Assembly: GCA_018816905.1 (NCBI GenBank)
Contig: JAHIVB010000012.1
Span: 1 to 64,000, forward strand
Length of the DNA: 64,000 nucleotides
Direction: 5' to 3'
Source of the DNA: Bacillota bacterium
Lineage (GTDB): Bacteria > Bacillota_I > Bacilli_A > Izemoplasmatales > Hujiaoplasmataceae
In this document: piece by piece, positions 1-12,900 of the stretch
Numbering within the stretch: position 1 is the first letter of the stretch
How the letters are laid out: each line of letters begins with the position of its first letter
Program-made: the position numbers and the translations under genes
The notes under the pieces: generated by a model
What the model was told of the DNA's origin: nothing
What the model saw: the letters and a program-made list of their open reading frames with translations, nothing else
Database searches by the model: none

Positions 1-27
1 CGGGTACTGTGTTCCGATAACACTTGT

Positions 28-56
28 ATTATATCATAATCTTAGAAAAAGCTGAA
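28..56 (-). promoter_or_regulatory. Leftward promoter at window edge
   Basis: On the minus strand there is an extended -10, TGATATAAT, with TATAAT at 28-33. A weak -35 (TTCAGC) lies 17 bases upstream at 51-56. It would drive a gene outside the window. The -35 overlaps the preceding hairpin, so readings of either element are tentative. Confidence 0.4.
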
Positions 57-72
57 TACCTTCAGTTTTTTT
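46..72. terminator. Hairpin terminator downstream of serS
   Basis: A short CTGAA/TTCAG stem flanked by A and T runs on both sides can act as a weak bidirectional rho-independent terminator. It lies 64 bases past the serS stop and would end the yaaA-recF-gyrB-gyrA-serS transcript. Confidence 0.5.
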
Positions 73-135
73 GTCATTCAAAACTAATTGAATAAAATAT
101 TACAAATATTCTCTTGACTTTAATTATCTAATTTT

Positions 136-1410
136 TTATCTAATTTCTGTTACGCCCATATACTTTTGTAGTACAGTGGGGATTTTAATTGAACCATCTG
201 ATTGTTGATAGTTTTCCATAATTGCAATCACGGTTCTTCCGACCGCCAATCCGGAACCATTCAATGTATGAACAAATTCAAGTTTCGAATCATTTGCTCT
301 TCTGAATTTGATATTCGCTCTTCTTGCTTGATAATCTTCAGCATTGGAAATTGAACCAATTTCACGATATTTATTTTCTGAAGGTAGCCAAACTTCGATA
401 TCGAATGTTTTTCTCATTGAAAAGCCCAAATCTCCTGTGCAAAGTTCTACGACTCTATATGGAAGTTCAAGCAATTGCAAAACTCTTTCAGAGTTCGCAA
501 GCATTTTATCTAACTCATCATACGACTCTTCTGGTTTTGTAAATTTAATTAATTCAACTTTATTAAATTGGTGTTGTCTTAATATTCCTCGAGTATCTCT
601 TCCAGCAGAACCTGCCTCTTGACGAAATGCCGTAGTATATGAAACGTATTTTAGTGGTAATTTCTCAACATCAAGAACTTCATCACGGTGTAAGTTAATC
701 GTAGGAACTTCCGCGGTTGGGTTTAAATACAGGTTTCTGTCATCGTATAGTTTGAACGCTTCTTCTTTAAACTTCGGAAATTGTCCGGAGGCATACATTG
801 AAGCTTCATTAATAATATAGGGTGGAATGACTTCTACGTATCCATGTTCATTGGCGTGTAAATCCATCATCCATTGAATTAAGGATCGTTCAAGTCTTGC
901 TCCTAACCCTTTGTATACAACAAATCTTGAACCAGAAATTTTCCCAGCTCTATTGAAATCAAGAATATCAAGAGCTTCTCCCAATTCGTAATGACCTTTA
1001 ATAGGAAAATCAAATGTGGTTGGAGTTGAATTCTTTTTAATTTCCTTGTTGTCAGAGTCGTCTTTACCTACAGAGATAAATTCGTTTGGAAGATTCGGAG
1101 TATTTAATAGTGCGTCTTTGATTTCTTCGTCCGTTCTAGTCACAAACTCATCTAGGTTTTTAATTTCATCCGAAAAAGAATTCATATCGCTTAAAATTTG
1201 AGTGACATCTTTTCCTTCTCTTTTGTATAGGCCAATCAATCTCGATACTTCATTCTTTTTTGCTTTTAACACTTCGACTTTTTGTATGGCGGCTCTTCTA
1301 GACTCATCTTTGGTCAGTATTTCTCGAAGATATGAGAAGTCACCACCTCTTCTATTTAATAATTCAATACATTTATCGGTTTCTTCCCGAATTTGTTTTA
1401 AGTCGAGCAT
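136..1410 (-). CDS. serS: Seryl-tRNA synthetase
   Basis: Class II aminoacyl-tRNA synthetase that charges tRNA-Ser with serine in the cytoplasm. At 424 residues it has the normal family length. Residues 1-110 form the charged antiparallel coiled-coil arm that contacts the tRNA long arm. Motif 2 is visible as FRQEAGSAGRDTRG, and motif 3 as GSGLAVGRT near the C-terminus. The start is set by AGGAGGTG five bases upstream of the ATG. That Shine-Dalgarno lies 3' of the gyrA stop, 10 bases away, so serS is the last gene of the yaaA-recF-gyrB-gyrA-serS operon. Assignment is secure. Confidence 0.97.
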   Translation of the reverse strand: MLDLKQIREETDKCIELLNRRGGDFSYLREILTKDESRRAAIQKVEVLKAKKNEVSRLIGLYKREGKDVTQILSDMNSFSDEIKNLDEFVTRTDEEIKDALLNTPNLPNEFISVGKDDSDNKEIKKNSTPTTFDFPIKGHYELGEALDILDFNRAGKISGSRFVVYKGLGARLERSLIQWMMDLHANEHGYVEVIPPYIINEASMYASGQFPKFKEEAFKLYDDRNLYLNPTAEVPTINLHRDEVLDVEKLPLKYVSYTTAFRQEAGSAGRDTRGILRQHQFNKVELIKFTKPEESYDELDKMLANSERVLQLLELPYRVVELCTGDLGFSMRKTFDIEVWLPSENKYREIGSISNAEDYQARRANIKFRRANDSKLEFVHTLNGSGLAVGRTVIAIMENYQQSDGSIKIPTVLQKYMGVTEIR

Positions 1411-1420
1411 GGGACACCTC

Positions 1421-4069
1421 CTAATAGCTGTCGCTTAGAATATCATCTATTGTATCATCATCTTCTTCTTGGGACAATTCGTCTTCTAAAGAAAGTTCAG
1501 AAAAATGCTTATATTCTTTTACTGATTCTTCCATTTTTGCATCGTTGATTACCGTTTCTGAAGTTTTTTCGCTTATCACGACAGTATCCGCTACATTTCC
1601 TTCAGTTTCATAGTCGTCTTCCTCTTTTGCAACAATCGCGATTGTACCCACTGTGTGATCTTCAAGAAGATTAATGATTCGAACGCCTTGCGTTGAACGT
1701 TTTGTTTGAGCGATTTGATCAATTGGAACTCGAATGATGACTCCTTTATCAGAAATAACCAGTAAGTCTTCATCACCAACTACAGAAATCAATTTTTTCA
1801 AGTTACCATTTTTTTCCGTCACGTTAATCGTTTTTACGCCCTTACCACCACGAATTTGAAGTCTGTATTCATCAACATTTGTTCTTTTTCCGTATCCGAA
1901 TTCAGTAATAGCCAAAACTTCATTCCGATCTTCATCAACGGTGGTAACACCGATGACTTCTTCGGTCTTGCTTAAACTTATACCCCGTACTCCGGCTGCA
2001 TTACGGCCCATGCAACGTACATCTTCTTCGTTAAATCGAATGGCTTTTCCGTTTGAAGCACCTATGATGATGTCGCGTTCTCCATCGGTCAATTTAACAG
2101 AATGCAATGTGTCGTCGTCTTTTAGAGACAAAGCACGAATACCATTAACTCGAATGTTTTGGAAATCGGATACCTTCGTTCTTTTGACCACGCCTTGAGA
2201 GGTGGTGAAGAATAGATATCCTTCTTCAAAATTATTGATGCTCATCAATGCGGCCAAAGTTTCACCTTCGACAAGATTTAAGAGATTTACAATCGGTAGT
2301 CCTTTGGAGTTTCTTCCGTAATTTGGAATCTTGTATCCTTTAATCTTATATACTCTGCCCAGAGATGTAAAGAATAGAAGATAATCGTGCGTTGATGTGG
2401 AAATCAACGAATCGATGACATCGTCTTCATTCATCTTCATTCCCGTTTTGCCTCTTCCACCACGGTTTTGGGTCTTGTATACATCAACATTCATGCGTTT
2501 GACGTATCCTTTGGTCGTCACGGCAATAATTACTTCTTCAACAGGGATTAAATCTTCATCTTCAATATCGAAATCACCGAACGGATCAATTTCGCTTCTT
2601 CTTGCATCTCCATATTTTTCTTTGATTTCTTTTGCGTCTTCAATTAATATTTCTTTTTGAAGTTCTTTGCTGTCCAAAACTTGATTGTAATAGGCAATCG
2701 CCTTTTCGATTTCTTCCAGTTCTTGGTGAATTTTATCTCTTTCTAATCCCGAAAGCCTTCTTAATTGCATAGCTAAGATTGCTTTCGCTTGGATATCCGA
2801 TAAAGAGAAAGTATCGATAAGGCGTTGTTCTGTATCGTCATAAGAATCTCTGATGATATGAATAACATCGTCAATGTTGTCTAAAGCGATGATGAATCCC
2901 TTTAACAAATGTTCTCTTTGAACCGCTTTGTTCAAATCAAATTTAGTTTTTCGAGTTAAAACATCTACTTGATGGTTAAAATAATGACGAATAATCTCTT
3001 TTAGAGGTAAAGTTTCAGGTTTATCATCTACCAAAGCTAACATGTTAATTCCAAAAGAAACCTGTAATTGAGAGTTTTTATAAAGATTATTCAATAATAC
3101 TTCTGCATTGACATCTCTTCTGAGTTCCATAACAACACGCATTCCATTGCGGTTGGATTCGTCTCTCAAATCGGTAATTCCATCAATCTTTTTGTCTTTT
3201 GCAAGTTCTGCAATTCTTTCAATTAAAGTTGTTTTATTTACTTGATAAGGAATTTCTTTGATGATTATATGTTTTTTTCCGTTTTGGGTTTCAATCACTT
3301 GTGTTTTTGCTTTCACACGAATAATTCCTCTACCGGTTTCATACGCTTGTCGAATCCCTCCAAGCCCTAAAATGACCCCACCTGTTGGAAAATCAGGTCC
3401 TTTTATGTAATCCATAAGTTCTTCTGTAGACAATTCGGGATTATGTATATATGCAATGTATCCGTCGATGACTTCATTTAAGTTATGAGGCGGGATATTG
3501 GTTGCCATTCCAACCGCAATACCTGTGGATCCATTGATTAGAAGATTAGGAATTCTTGAAGGAAGTACTTTTGGTTCTTGTTCACTACCATCGTAGTTAT
3601 CAATGAAATCTACAGTATCTTTTTTGAGATCTCTTAATATTTCAGCTGTTATTTTTTCCATTTTCGCTTCAGTGTAACGCATAGCAGCTGCGCCATCACC
3701 GTCAACGGAACCAAAGTTACCATGACCATTAACTAATGGATAACGGTAACTAAAATCTTGTGCCATCCGAACCATAGAATCGTAGATAGCGGAGTCTCCA
3801 TGGGGATGGTATTTACCCATAACGTCTCCGACGATACGTGCAGACTTCTTGAATTGCTTGTCTGGAGTGACTCCTAGTTCTTCCATTCCGTATAAAATTC
3901 TACGGTGAACAGGTTTAAGTCCATCTCTTACATCAGGAAGTGCTCGTTGAACGATAACGCTCATCGCATAACTTAAAAAGGAGTTTTTCATTTCATTGGA
4001 AATATTAATTTCAATGACCTTGTTGCTAATATTTACAGGTGTCCCTGTCAATTTGATATTCTCATCCAT
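1421..4069 (-). CDS. gyrA: DNA gyrase subunit A
   Basis: Breakage-reunion subunit of gyrase, which with GyrB introduces negative supercoils. It has 882 residues. The catalytic tyrosine is Y132 in AMRYTEAKM. The quinolone-determining region reads [11 protein letters not shown] with Ser93 and Asp97, the residues of quinolone-sensitive enzymes. A GyrA box, QNRGGRG, starts the C-terminal DNA-wrapping beta-pinwheel and identifies this as GyrA rather than ParC. A second RGGKG repeat and an acidic tail (EEDDDTIDD) follow. AAGGAG overlaps the gyrB stop 10 bases upstream, indicating translation from one gyrBA message. Confidence 0.97.
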   Translation of the reverse strand: MDENIKLTGTPVNISNKVIEINISNEMKNSFLSYAMSVIVQRALPDVRDGLKPVHRRILYGMEELGVTPDKQFKKSARIVGDVMGKYHPHGDSAIYDSMVRMAQDFSYRYPLVNGHGNFGSVDGDGAAAMRYTEAKMEKITAEILRDLKKDTVDFIDNYDGSEQEPKVLPSRIPNLLINGSTGIAVGMATNIPPHNLNEVIDGYIAYIHNPELSTEELMDYIKGPDFPTGGVILGLGGIRQAYETGRGIIRVKAKTQVIETQNGKKHIIIKEIPYQVNKTTLIERIAELAKDKKIDGITDLRDESNRNGMRVVMELRRDVNAEVLLNNLYKNSQLQVSFGINMLALVDDKPETLPLKEIIRHYFNHQVDVLTRKTKFDLNKAVQREHLLKGFIIALDNIDDVIHIIRDSYDDTEQRLIDTFSLSDIQAKAILAMQLRRLSGLERDKIHQELEEIEKAIAYYNQVLDSKELQKEILIEDAKEIKEKYGDARRSEIDPFGDFDIEDEDLIPVEEVIIAVTTKGYVKRMNVDVYKTQNRGGRGKTGMKMNEDDVIDSLISTSTHDYLLFFTSLGRVYKIKGYKIPNYGRNSKGLPIVNLLNLVEGETLAALMSINNFEEGYLFFTTSQGVVKRTKVSDFQNIRVNGIRALSLKDDDTLHSVKLTDGERDIIIGASNGKAIRFNEEDVRCMGRNAAGVRGISLSKTEEVIGVTTVDEDRNEVLAITEFGYGKRTNVDEYRLQIRGGKGVKTINVTEKNGNLKKLISVVGDEDLLVISDKGVIIRVPIDQIAQTKRSTQGVRIINLLEDHTVGTIAIVAKEEDDYETEGNVADTVVISEKTSETVINDAKMEESVKEYKHFSELSLEDELSQEEDDDTIDDILSDSY

Positions 4070-4079
4070 GATTTACTCC

Positions 4080-7063
<2,984 letters not shown>

Positions 7064-7074
<11 letters not shown>

Positions 7075-7288
7075 AATGGCTGGCGATCTTAAGTTGAATT
7101 TTATTATTGATGATAATGATATCTCCGGGATAACATTTTTTTCCCCTTCGATTATCTAGTTCTCCATTGACAGTAATAGTGTTTTCCATCAAATAAAATT
7201 TTGTTTCCCCACCGCTCTGAATAACATTTGCGAATTTTAACAACTGGCCAAGAGTGATATACGGACTTGTAATTTCGATTATTTTCAT
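7064..7288 (-). CDS. yaaA: S4-domain RNA-binding protein, YaaA/RlbA family
   Basis: A small S4-domain protein of 74 residues, the kind encoded between dnaN and recF in many Firmicutes. It carries the family pattern YITLGQLLKFANVIQSGG and VNGELDNRRGKKCYPGD. Its role is thought to be ribosome-associated, but this is not established. The start at 7288 (MKIIEIT) has GAGAGG seven bases upstream. The longer open frame to 7318 has no ribosome-binding site. It is the first gene of the recF-gyrB-gyrA-serS operon. Confidence 0.9.
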
Positions 7289-7341
7289 TAGAAACCTCTC
7301 ATGTGAATTCCAGTTCATTTCAATGATACTTTATATATAAT

Positions 7342-7370
7342 ATTATATAATATTATTATATAAATTTCAA
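7342..7370 (-). promoter_or_regulatory. Promoter of yaaA-recF-gyrBA-serS
   Basis: On the minus strand, TTGAAA (7365-7370) is separated by exactly 17 bases from TATAAT (7342-7347), 54 bases before the yaaA start. A second TATAAT lies within the spacer, in an alternating A/T tract covering 7326-7364. Confidence 0.7.
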
Positions 7371-7388
7371 TGTATATTTTCGATATTA

Positions 7389-7463
7389 GAGCTTTTTAGC
7401 TCAAGGGCAATAAATCATACCCCTTAATGCTTTCTCGCTTGCAGAAAGCAAAATAGAATCATT
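7389..7463. other. Cluster of inverted repeats between yaaA and alr promoters
   Basis: Three hairpin-capable repeats follow each other. GAGCT/AGCTC is at 7389-7402. AAGGG/CCCTT is at about 7404-7426. TGCTTTC/GAAAGCA is at about 7428-7451. AATGCT/AGCATT at the outer edge gives an alternative pairing. None is followed by a T-run on either strand, so they do not look like terminators. Whether this is a small RNA or only protein-binding DNA cannot be decided from sequence alone. Confidence 0.35.
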
Positions 7464-7537
7464 AGCATTCAAAATATATGAACACATAGATTCACACGAG
7501 ATTGATTTGAGAGGTTCTACCATAAAAATATAAATTA

Positions 7538-7546
7538 TGCTATAAT
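7538..7546 (+). promoter_or_regulatory. Extended -10 promoter of alr
   Basis: TGCTATAAT is an extended -10 (TG at 7538-7539, TATAAT at 7541-7546), 31 bases before the alr ATG. No recognisable -35 is present at 17 bases. An identical ATTATGCTATAAT element drives the aminopeptidase gene near 45.6 kb. Confidence 0.65.
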
Positions 7547-7577
7547 AAATTAATAATCCTATAATGGGGGTGTGCGG

Positions 7578-8678
7578 ATGGAACGTTGTGTAGCTTATAT
7601 AGATTTAAACAAGTTGCTGAATAATTATAACACTTTGGAATCCATAGGTTCTTCATCATATAAAGTCATGTCTGTCGTAAAAGCAAATGCTTATGGACAT
7701 GGTTCCGTGGAAGTATCAAAGCATTTAGAGAATCATGGTTGCCAACATTTTGGAGTCGCATGTCTGGAAGAAGCTCTAGAGCTTAGAAACAATGGAATAA
7801 AGTCAATGATTTTGGTTTTCGGAAGATCGGATCCTTCTGATGCTGAAAAATTATCGATGAATAATATCACACAAACAGTAGAGTCAATCGACTACGCAAT
7901 TAAACTCAATGAATCCGGGCTCCCAATAAATATTCATATCAATATAGATTCCGGCATGTCACGAATTGGTTTCTATTGTCACAGAGAAGAAAATATAGAT
8001 TCAGTAGCAAGTCAAATAGAACAAATATCAAAAATGAATAATTTGAATATCACAGGAATATATACCCATTTCGAAGGGGCTGAAAAAGAAGACTCAAGTC
8101 ATACATTACATCAATTCAATGTATATATGAGTTTGATAAAAGAACTTGAAAAAAGGAAAGTAAATGTAGGAATCAGACATGTTTGCAACTCCTCCGCAAC
8201 AATTAAATTTCCAGAAATGCATCTTGATATGGTCCGATGCGGCATAGCAATTTATGGATACCCTCCGGTAGAAACAAATTTAAAATTTGAACCCGTGATG
8301 ACGCTGGCATCAAAGATTATTTCGATGAGAAATGTTGTTCCCGGAGATTCAATAAGTTATGGAGCAAAGTATGTTGCAGACAAAAATATGACAATAGCCA
8401 CTGTTTCAATCGGGTATGCAGATGGGTATCCAAGAGCTTTGTCAAACAATGATTTCGTCCTTCTAAATAAAGCAGAACTGCCAGTCGTTGGTACGATATG
8501 TATGGATGCGATTATGATCGACACAACAAATGCATATGCAAAGATAGATGATGAAATTATCTTATTTGGAAATGATAAATCTGTTGAAATATTATCCAAA
8601 AAAATAGGAACGATATCATATGAAATTCTATGCAATGTTGGTAAAAGAGCAAAAAGAATATATAAAAAAACGTCATAA
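7578..8678 (+). CDS. alr: Alanine racemase
   Basis: Fold-type III PLP enzyme interconverting L- and D-alanine; 366 residues. The PLP lysine is K35 in VVKANAYGHG. The opposing catalytic tyrosine lies in ISYGAKYV. GYADGYPR and a basic C-terminal strand complete the family pattern. I prefer the ATG at 7578 because GGGGG ends seven bases upstream; the in-frame GTG at 7572 would be almost on top of that site. The gene is monocistronic, with its own promoter and terminator, and is divergent from yaaA. D-alanine usually feeds peptidoglycan, so its presence matters if this lineage lacks a wall. Confidence 0.94.
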   Translation: MERCVAYIDLNKLLNNYNTLESIGSSSYKVMSVVKANAYGHGSVEVSKHLENHGCQHFGVACLEEALELRNNGIKSMILVFGRSDPSDAEKLSMNNITQTVESIDYAIKLNESGLPINIHINIDSGMSRIGFYCHREENIDSVASQIEQISKMNNLNITGIYTHFEGAEKEDSSHTLHQFNVYMSLIKELEKRKVNVGIRHVCNSSATIKFPEMHLDMVRCGIAIYGYPPVETNLKFEPVMTLASKIISMRNVVPGDSISYGAKYVADKNMTIATVSIGYADGYPRALSNNDFVLLNKAELPVVGTICMDAIMIDTTNAYAKIDDEIILFGNDKSVEILSKKIGTISYEILCNVGKRAKRIYKKTS

Positions 8679-8695
8679 AAAATGACGTTTTTTTT
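8664..8695 (+). terminator. Terminator of alr
   Basis: A strong hairpin, ACGTCAT/ATGACGT, is bordered by an A-run on the left and eight T on the right. It overlaps the alr stop codon at 8676-8678. Confidence 0.9.
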
Positions 8696-8750
8696 ATGAG
8701 ACAAAAGTATGAAACAATAATACAAAATAATGAAAATATGAAAAATGTTA

Positions 8751-9285
8751 ACATTACAATAGGACAAGCAATGTTTAATAGAGAAGAAATAAGTAAATCG
8801 AAATAAAATAGAAAACTTAAAAAAGAAGAACTACAAGTTTAGGGTAGTAAGAGTAAAAACTAAGATATTTAAAAAGAAATTAATCAAATTTATGAATTTG
8901 TGTAAATGTCTATATTTGGCAATTTAAAGGTTATAATAACTTAATATACAAAATGAATATAGAAGAGAAGGATTAAAGCAAAGTTAAACAAACAATATTA
9001 AAAATGAGGAAATCTAACAGAAGCTGAGTAAGACCAGAGAAAATATAATAAAATATGATGTTTATTATTATAAAACTACTAAAAATACAACAACAATTAA
9101 ATCGGATCTTAAAAAGATATTTTCACAGTAAAATTCATCACTTAGTAATGCAGAAAATCAAATAGTATCAAAAAATCATAATTACAGCGTGAAGATAAAT
9201 TAATCAAATTGAATGTACTAAACGAATATTATGATAACGCGAGTAAAATCAAGTTGAAAATATCAATAATATTATTTAACAAAAT
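8751..9285 (+). pseudogene. Decayed coding sequence, function unknown
   Basis: This purine-rich, very AT-rich stretch has no intact frame, yet long pieces still read like protein. From 8943 to 9187 one frame has only a few stops in about 80 codons and includes SDLKKIFSQ, stop, then NSSLSNAENQIVSKN. After a frameshift, 9188-9285 reads REDKLIKLNVLNEYYDNASK. The remnants look like a charged helical or coiled-coil protein. Other frames between 8751 and 8940 also keep open pieces such as IGQAMFNREEISKSK. I cannot name the ancestor, and chance open frames in AT-rich DNA remain possible. Confidence 0.35.
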
Positions 9286-9689
9286 AATGATATGAGCGAC
9301 AATTATTTTACGGTAATATTATTAGAAAATTCACTCTTTTATTTTTTCAATTTGTTATGATAAAACCTATTTGAATTCTACTGACAAACAAAGATAATAG
9401 ATGAAATATCAATCATATCTTATAATTTATAAGTCTCTCGTTGTGGCGATTTTCATGTTGTTTAGACATATTTATATGAAATCTAAATCTAAGTTTTGAC
9501 ATTACAAATCATTCGAATTTTTCTTTATGCATTTTATTGTAAGAATTATCTGAAGATAACAGATACGAATACACAATTTTCTGCAAATTTTCTAGTCAGA
9601 GTCAATGAGATATTTTTGTATTATACTCTATTTTTCATTTTTATTTTATACTACTTTTTATTTGTTTTTTTTGAACATATATTTTTTTT

Positions 9690-9905
9690 TGTTTTTTCTC
9701 AAAATTCAAATACTTTAATTTTTTTTTAAGCAACATCGTTTTTGATCCCCGTATCTTTACGCTACTTTTTATGATAAATTTATGATTCATAATTTCTAAA
9801 TTTTATATATCTATTTTGACTACTTTGTTATTTGTTTTTAGCAATTATTTTTCGTTTTATTATCTGCATATTTATTTTTGAAAGTTGTTTTTTTCATTTA
9901 CACAT
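9690..9905 (-). pseudogene. Possible remnant of an rqcP-like S4 gene
   Basis: Directly downstream of mfd on the same strand, one uninterrupted frame starting at an ATG at 9905 shows IIKRKIIAKNK, then NRYIKFRNY, then KNDVA and KKIKVFEF, broken by about six stop codons. The order and spacing resemble the S4 pattern of RqcP/YabO (LIKRRTLAKE, GRISING, DVKPGD and a final beta-strand). RqcP genes often lie just downstream of mfd in Firmicutes. The stops include several TAA, so recoding cannot explain them. This is a weak match made by eye. Confidence 0.3.
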
Positions 9906-9911
9906 TTTTTT

Positions 9912-12900
9912 CTAGTTATTTTCGTTTTTCTTTTGTAGACTATCCAAGAATTCTACCATTGTATACAGCCAATGTTTGTTCAATTCTATTGTATCTAATA
10001 TGAATCTTATCTTTTCGTTTTTGTACGCGAATCTAAGATAAGGAGATATATGCATACCGCTTGTGAATACATCTTCTCCAGCTATTTTTTTGCTTCCCAT
10101 TACTGATACAATCAATGTAATATTCGTCTTCGATTCACTAATTTTTTCTATATCGAATTCCTTTGTCAACACTTCGAATAGTCTCTCGTACATATATATT
10201 TCTAGTTCTTCATCGTAGCCTCCAAATCTGTCTTTCAACTCTTCAGAGAGCATTTTTAGTTCATCTAGGTTTTTAACATTTTGTATCTTCTTGTGCATTT
10301 CTATTTTGACAAAGTCATCCTCAATATATTTTTTATCAATGTATTTTGATACTCTCGTTTTAACTCCTTGAGATGATATTTGATCTTCAATTATACCTTG
10401 TTTTTCTTTAATCTCTTCTTCTAATATTTTCATGTACAAGTCAATTCCAACTGAATCAATAAATCCTGATTGTTCGCTTCCCAATACATCGCCGGCACCT
10501 CTTATTGACAAGTCTCGAACAGCAATTTTAAAACCAGATCCAAGTTCAGTAAACTCCTTTATTACTTTCAGTCTCTTTAACGCTTCTTCTGTTAAAACTT
10601 TATCCTTATAGTACATTAAATATGCATATGCTATTCTGTTTGTTCTCCCTACCCTACCTCTTATTTGATACAACTGCGAGAGCCCAAGTTTATCAGCGTC
10701 GTGTATGATTAAAGTATTTGCGTTTGGAATATCAATTCCGGTTTCAATGATTGTAGTCGAAATCAGAACATCAATATCTTGGTTGATAAAATCGTCAACA
10801 ACATCTTCAAGGTCATGCTTGTGCATTTGCCCATGGGCAACCTGTATTCTTGCTTGAGGGACTAATTTTTGTACTTTGGATGCAATGTTTTCAATATCTT
10901 CTATGCGATTGTATAAATAGAACACTTGTCCTTTTCTCATAAGCTCTCTTTCGATCGCATCCTTGATTAATGTGTCATTTCTTTCCAAAACATAGGTTTG
11001 AATCGGGTAGCGATTTTCTGGAGCTGTTTCTAGAAGTGACATATTTTTAACGCCCATAATTGCCATTTGAAGTGTTCGTGGAATTGGTGTAGCCGACAAA
11101 GATAAAACATCGACATTCACCTTCATTTCTTTAATTCTTTCTTTGTGTAACACTCCAAACCTTTGTTCCTCATCAATAACGAGCAACCCTAGGTCCTTAA
11201 ATACCATATCTTTGCTTAATATTCGATGTGTTCCAATTACAACATCAACAGTTCCGCGCGCTAAACCTTCTAGTATTCCCTTCTGCTCCTTTTTTGATAC
11301 AAAACGATTCAGAAGTCTTACTTGAATTCCATACTTTTCCATTCTATCCTTGAAAGTATTGTAATGTTGTTTAGAAAGGACTGTAGTTGGTGCGAGATAT
11401 GCTACTTGCTTTTTGTTGAGTACGGCACGAAAAGCGGCACGCAGTGCTACTTCTGTTTTCCCAAATCCCACATCACCGCAAAGAAGCCGGTCCATTGGCC
11501 TAGGAAGACTCATATCATTCAACACTTCCGAGATTGCCTTGTTTTGATCTCTGGTTTCTTCGTATGGAAAATCATTTTCAAAATCCTTTTCAAAATCAGA
11601 ATACTCAAAATAGGAGAATCCTTGAGATTTTTCCCTATCTGCATATAGTTTAATCAATTTGTCAGCAATATCTTTTGCTTTTTGCCGAACTCGTTGTTTT
11701 GCTTTCGCCCAATCAGATCCGCCTAATTTTGATAATCTGGGCACAAACCCTTCACTACCAGAGTATTTTTGTATTTGATGGAAAGACTCTAAAGGAATGT
11801 ATAATTTATCGCCATCACGATATTCGATATGGATATAATCGTTTAATGTCGCCCCCATTTGCATAGAAGATATTTCAAGAAACTTTCCGATTCCATAATC
11901 ATAATGAACTACAAAATCTCCGGGTTTTAACTCATTAATGCTCGAAAGCCTCTTGCTTGTTTCATATACCGATACATATCTTCCTTTTCTACGGATGTTC
12001 CTGAGTTTAAATATAGAAGGTTCCGTAATCACTCTCAACCCTAAGGTATCGCTTGTAATATCAAAAAAATGGTCTGAGACAATAATATTAATTTGATTTT
12101 CATACAATAAATCGTTATCGGTTAACAGTTGGTATTTTAAATGATTTAATTCCATCATATCGACGATTTCAGTTCTCATTTTTAGACTTGATGCTGTAAT
12201 AATAACTGTTTTATTAGCTATATCGCTCCTAATATCAGAAATAAACAGTTCTGTATTTCCCTGAAAAGACAAAACTTCCTTTCCAAAAAACGAAAGAGCT
12301 GTATCAAACGTCTGTTTATATTTGAATTCAAAGAAATCGATAAAAACACCCTGATTGTAATTAAGTTCATGAAGTGAATAAAGCAGTTCAAATGACATCT
12401 TTGGATAATCATCCGTCGAAAGATACCAATCACTTATTTCTTCAACCATTAAGTCATATTGGTCGATAATTCTATGGTAATCCATAAAAAATACAGTAGG
12501 TTTTTCTATCAAATCGAGAATTGTTAAATGCTTCTTCGTTATAAATGGAATATATCGGTTCAATCTGTCAAGCTCTTGGTGATTCTGAAGCCGTGATAAG
12601 TCTTCCAAAATTCGGTTTCTAGCTGAATCCGAAAAAGATATCATCTCAAGTTTTGATTGAATCAACTTCTCTAGGTCTTTCAACATTTTACTCGAATAGA
12701 GAAATTCGGTCATAGGTACTATTTCTATTTCTTTAATGTTTTCAAATGACCTCTGGGACTCAATATTGAAGTACTTGATAGATTCAATTGAATCTCCAAA
12801 AAAATCGAGCCTTACAGGGTTTTTCTCTCCAGTGAGGTATATATCAACAATCCCTCCTCGAACGCTAAAATCCCCAGGTTTTTCCACGGTATATTCCTTT

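Noticed and set aside
7389-7402. GAGCT/AGCTC hairpin as a terminator
   Set aside because: No T-run follows on either strand and no gene ends nearby.
9496-9729. 77-codon open frame on the + strand in the gap before mfd
   Set aside because: Composed almost entirely of Phe, Tyr, Ile and Leu codons from T-rich DNA, has no Shine-Dalgarno, and runs opposite to the apparent remnants.
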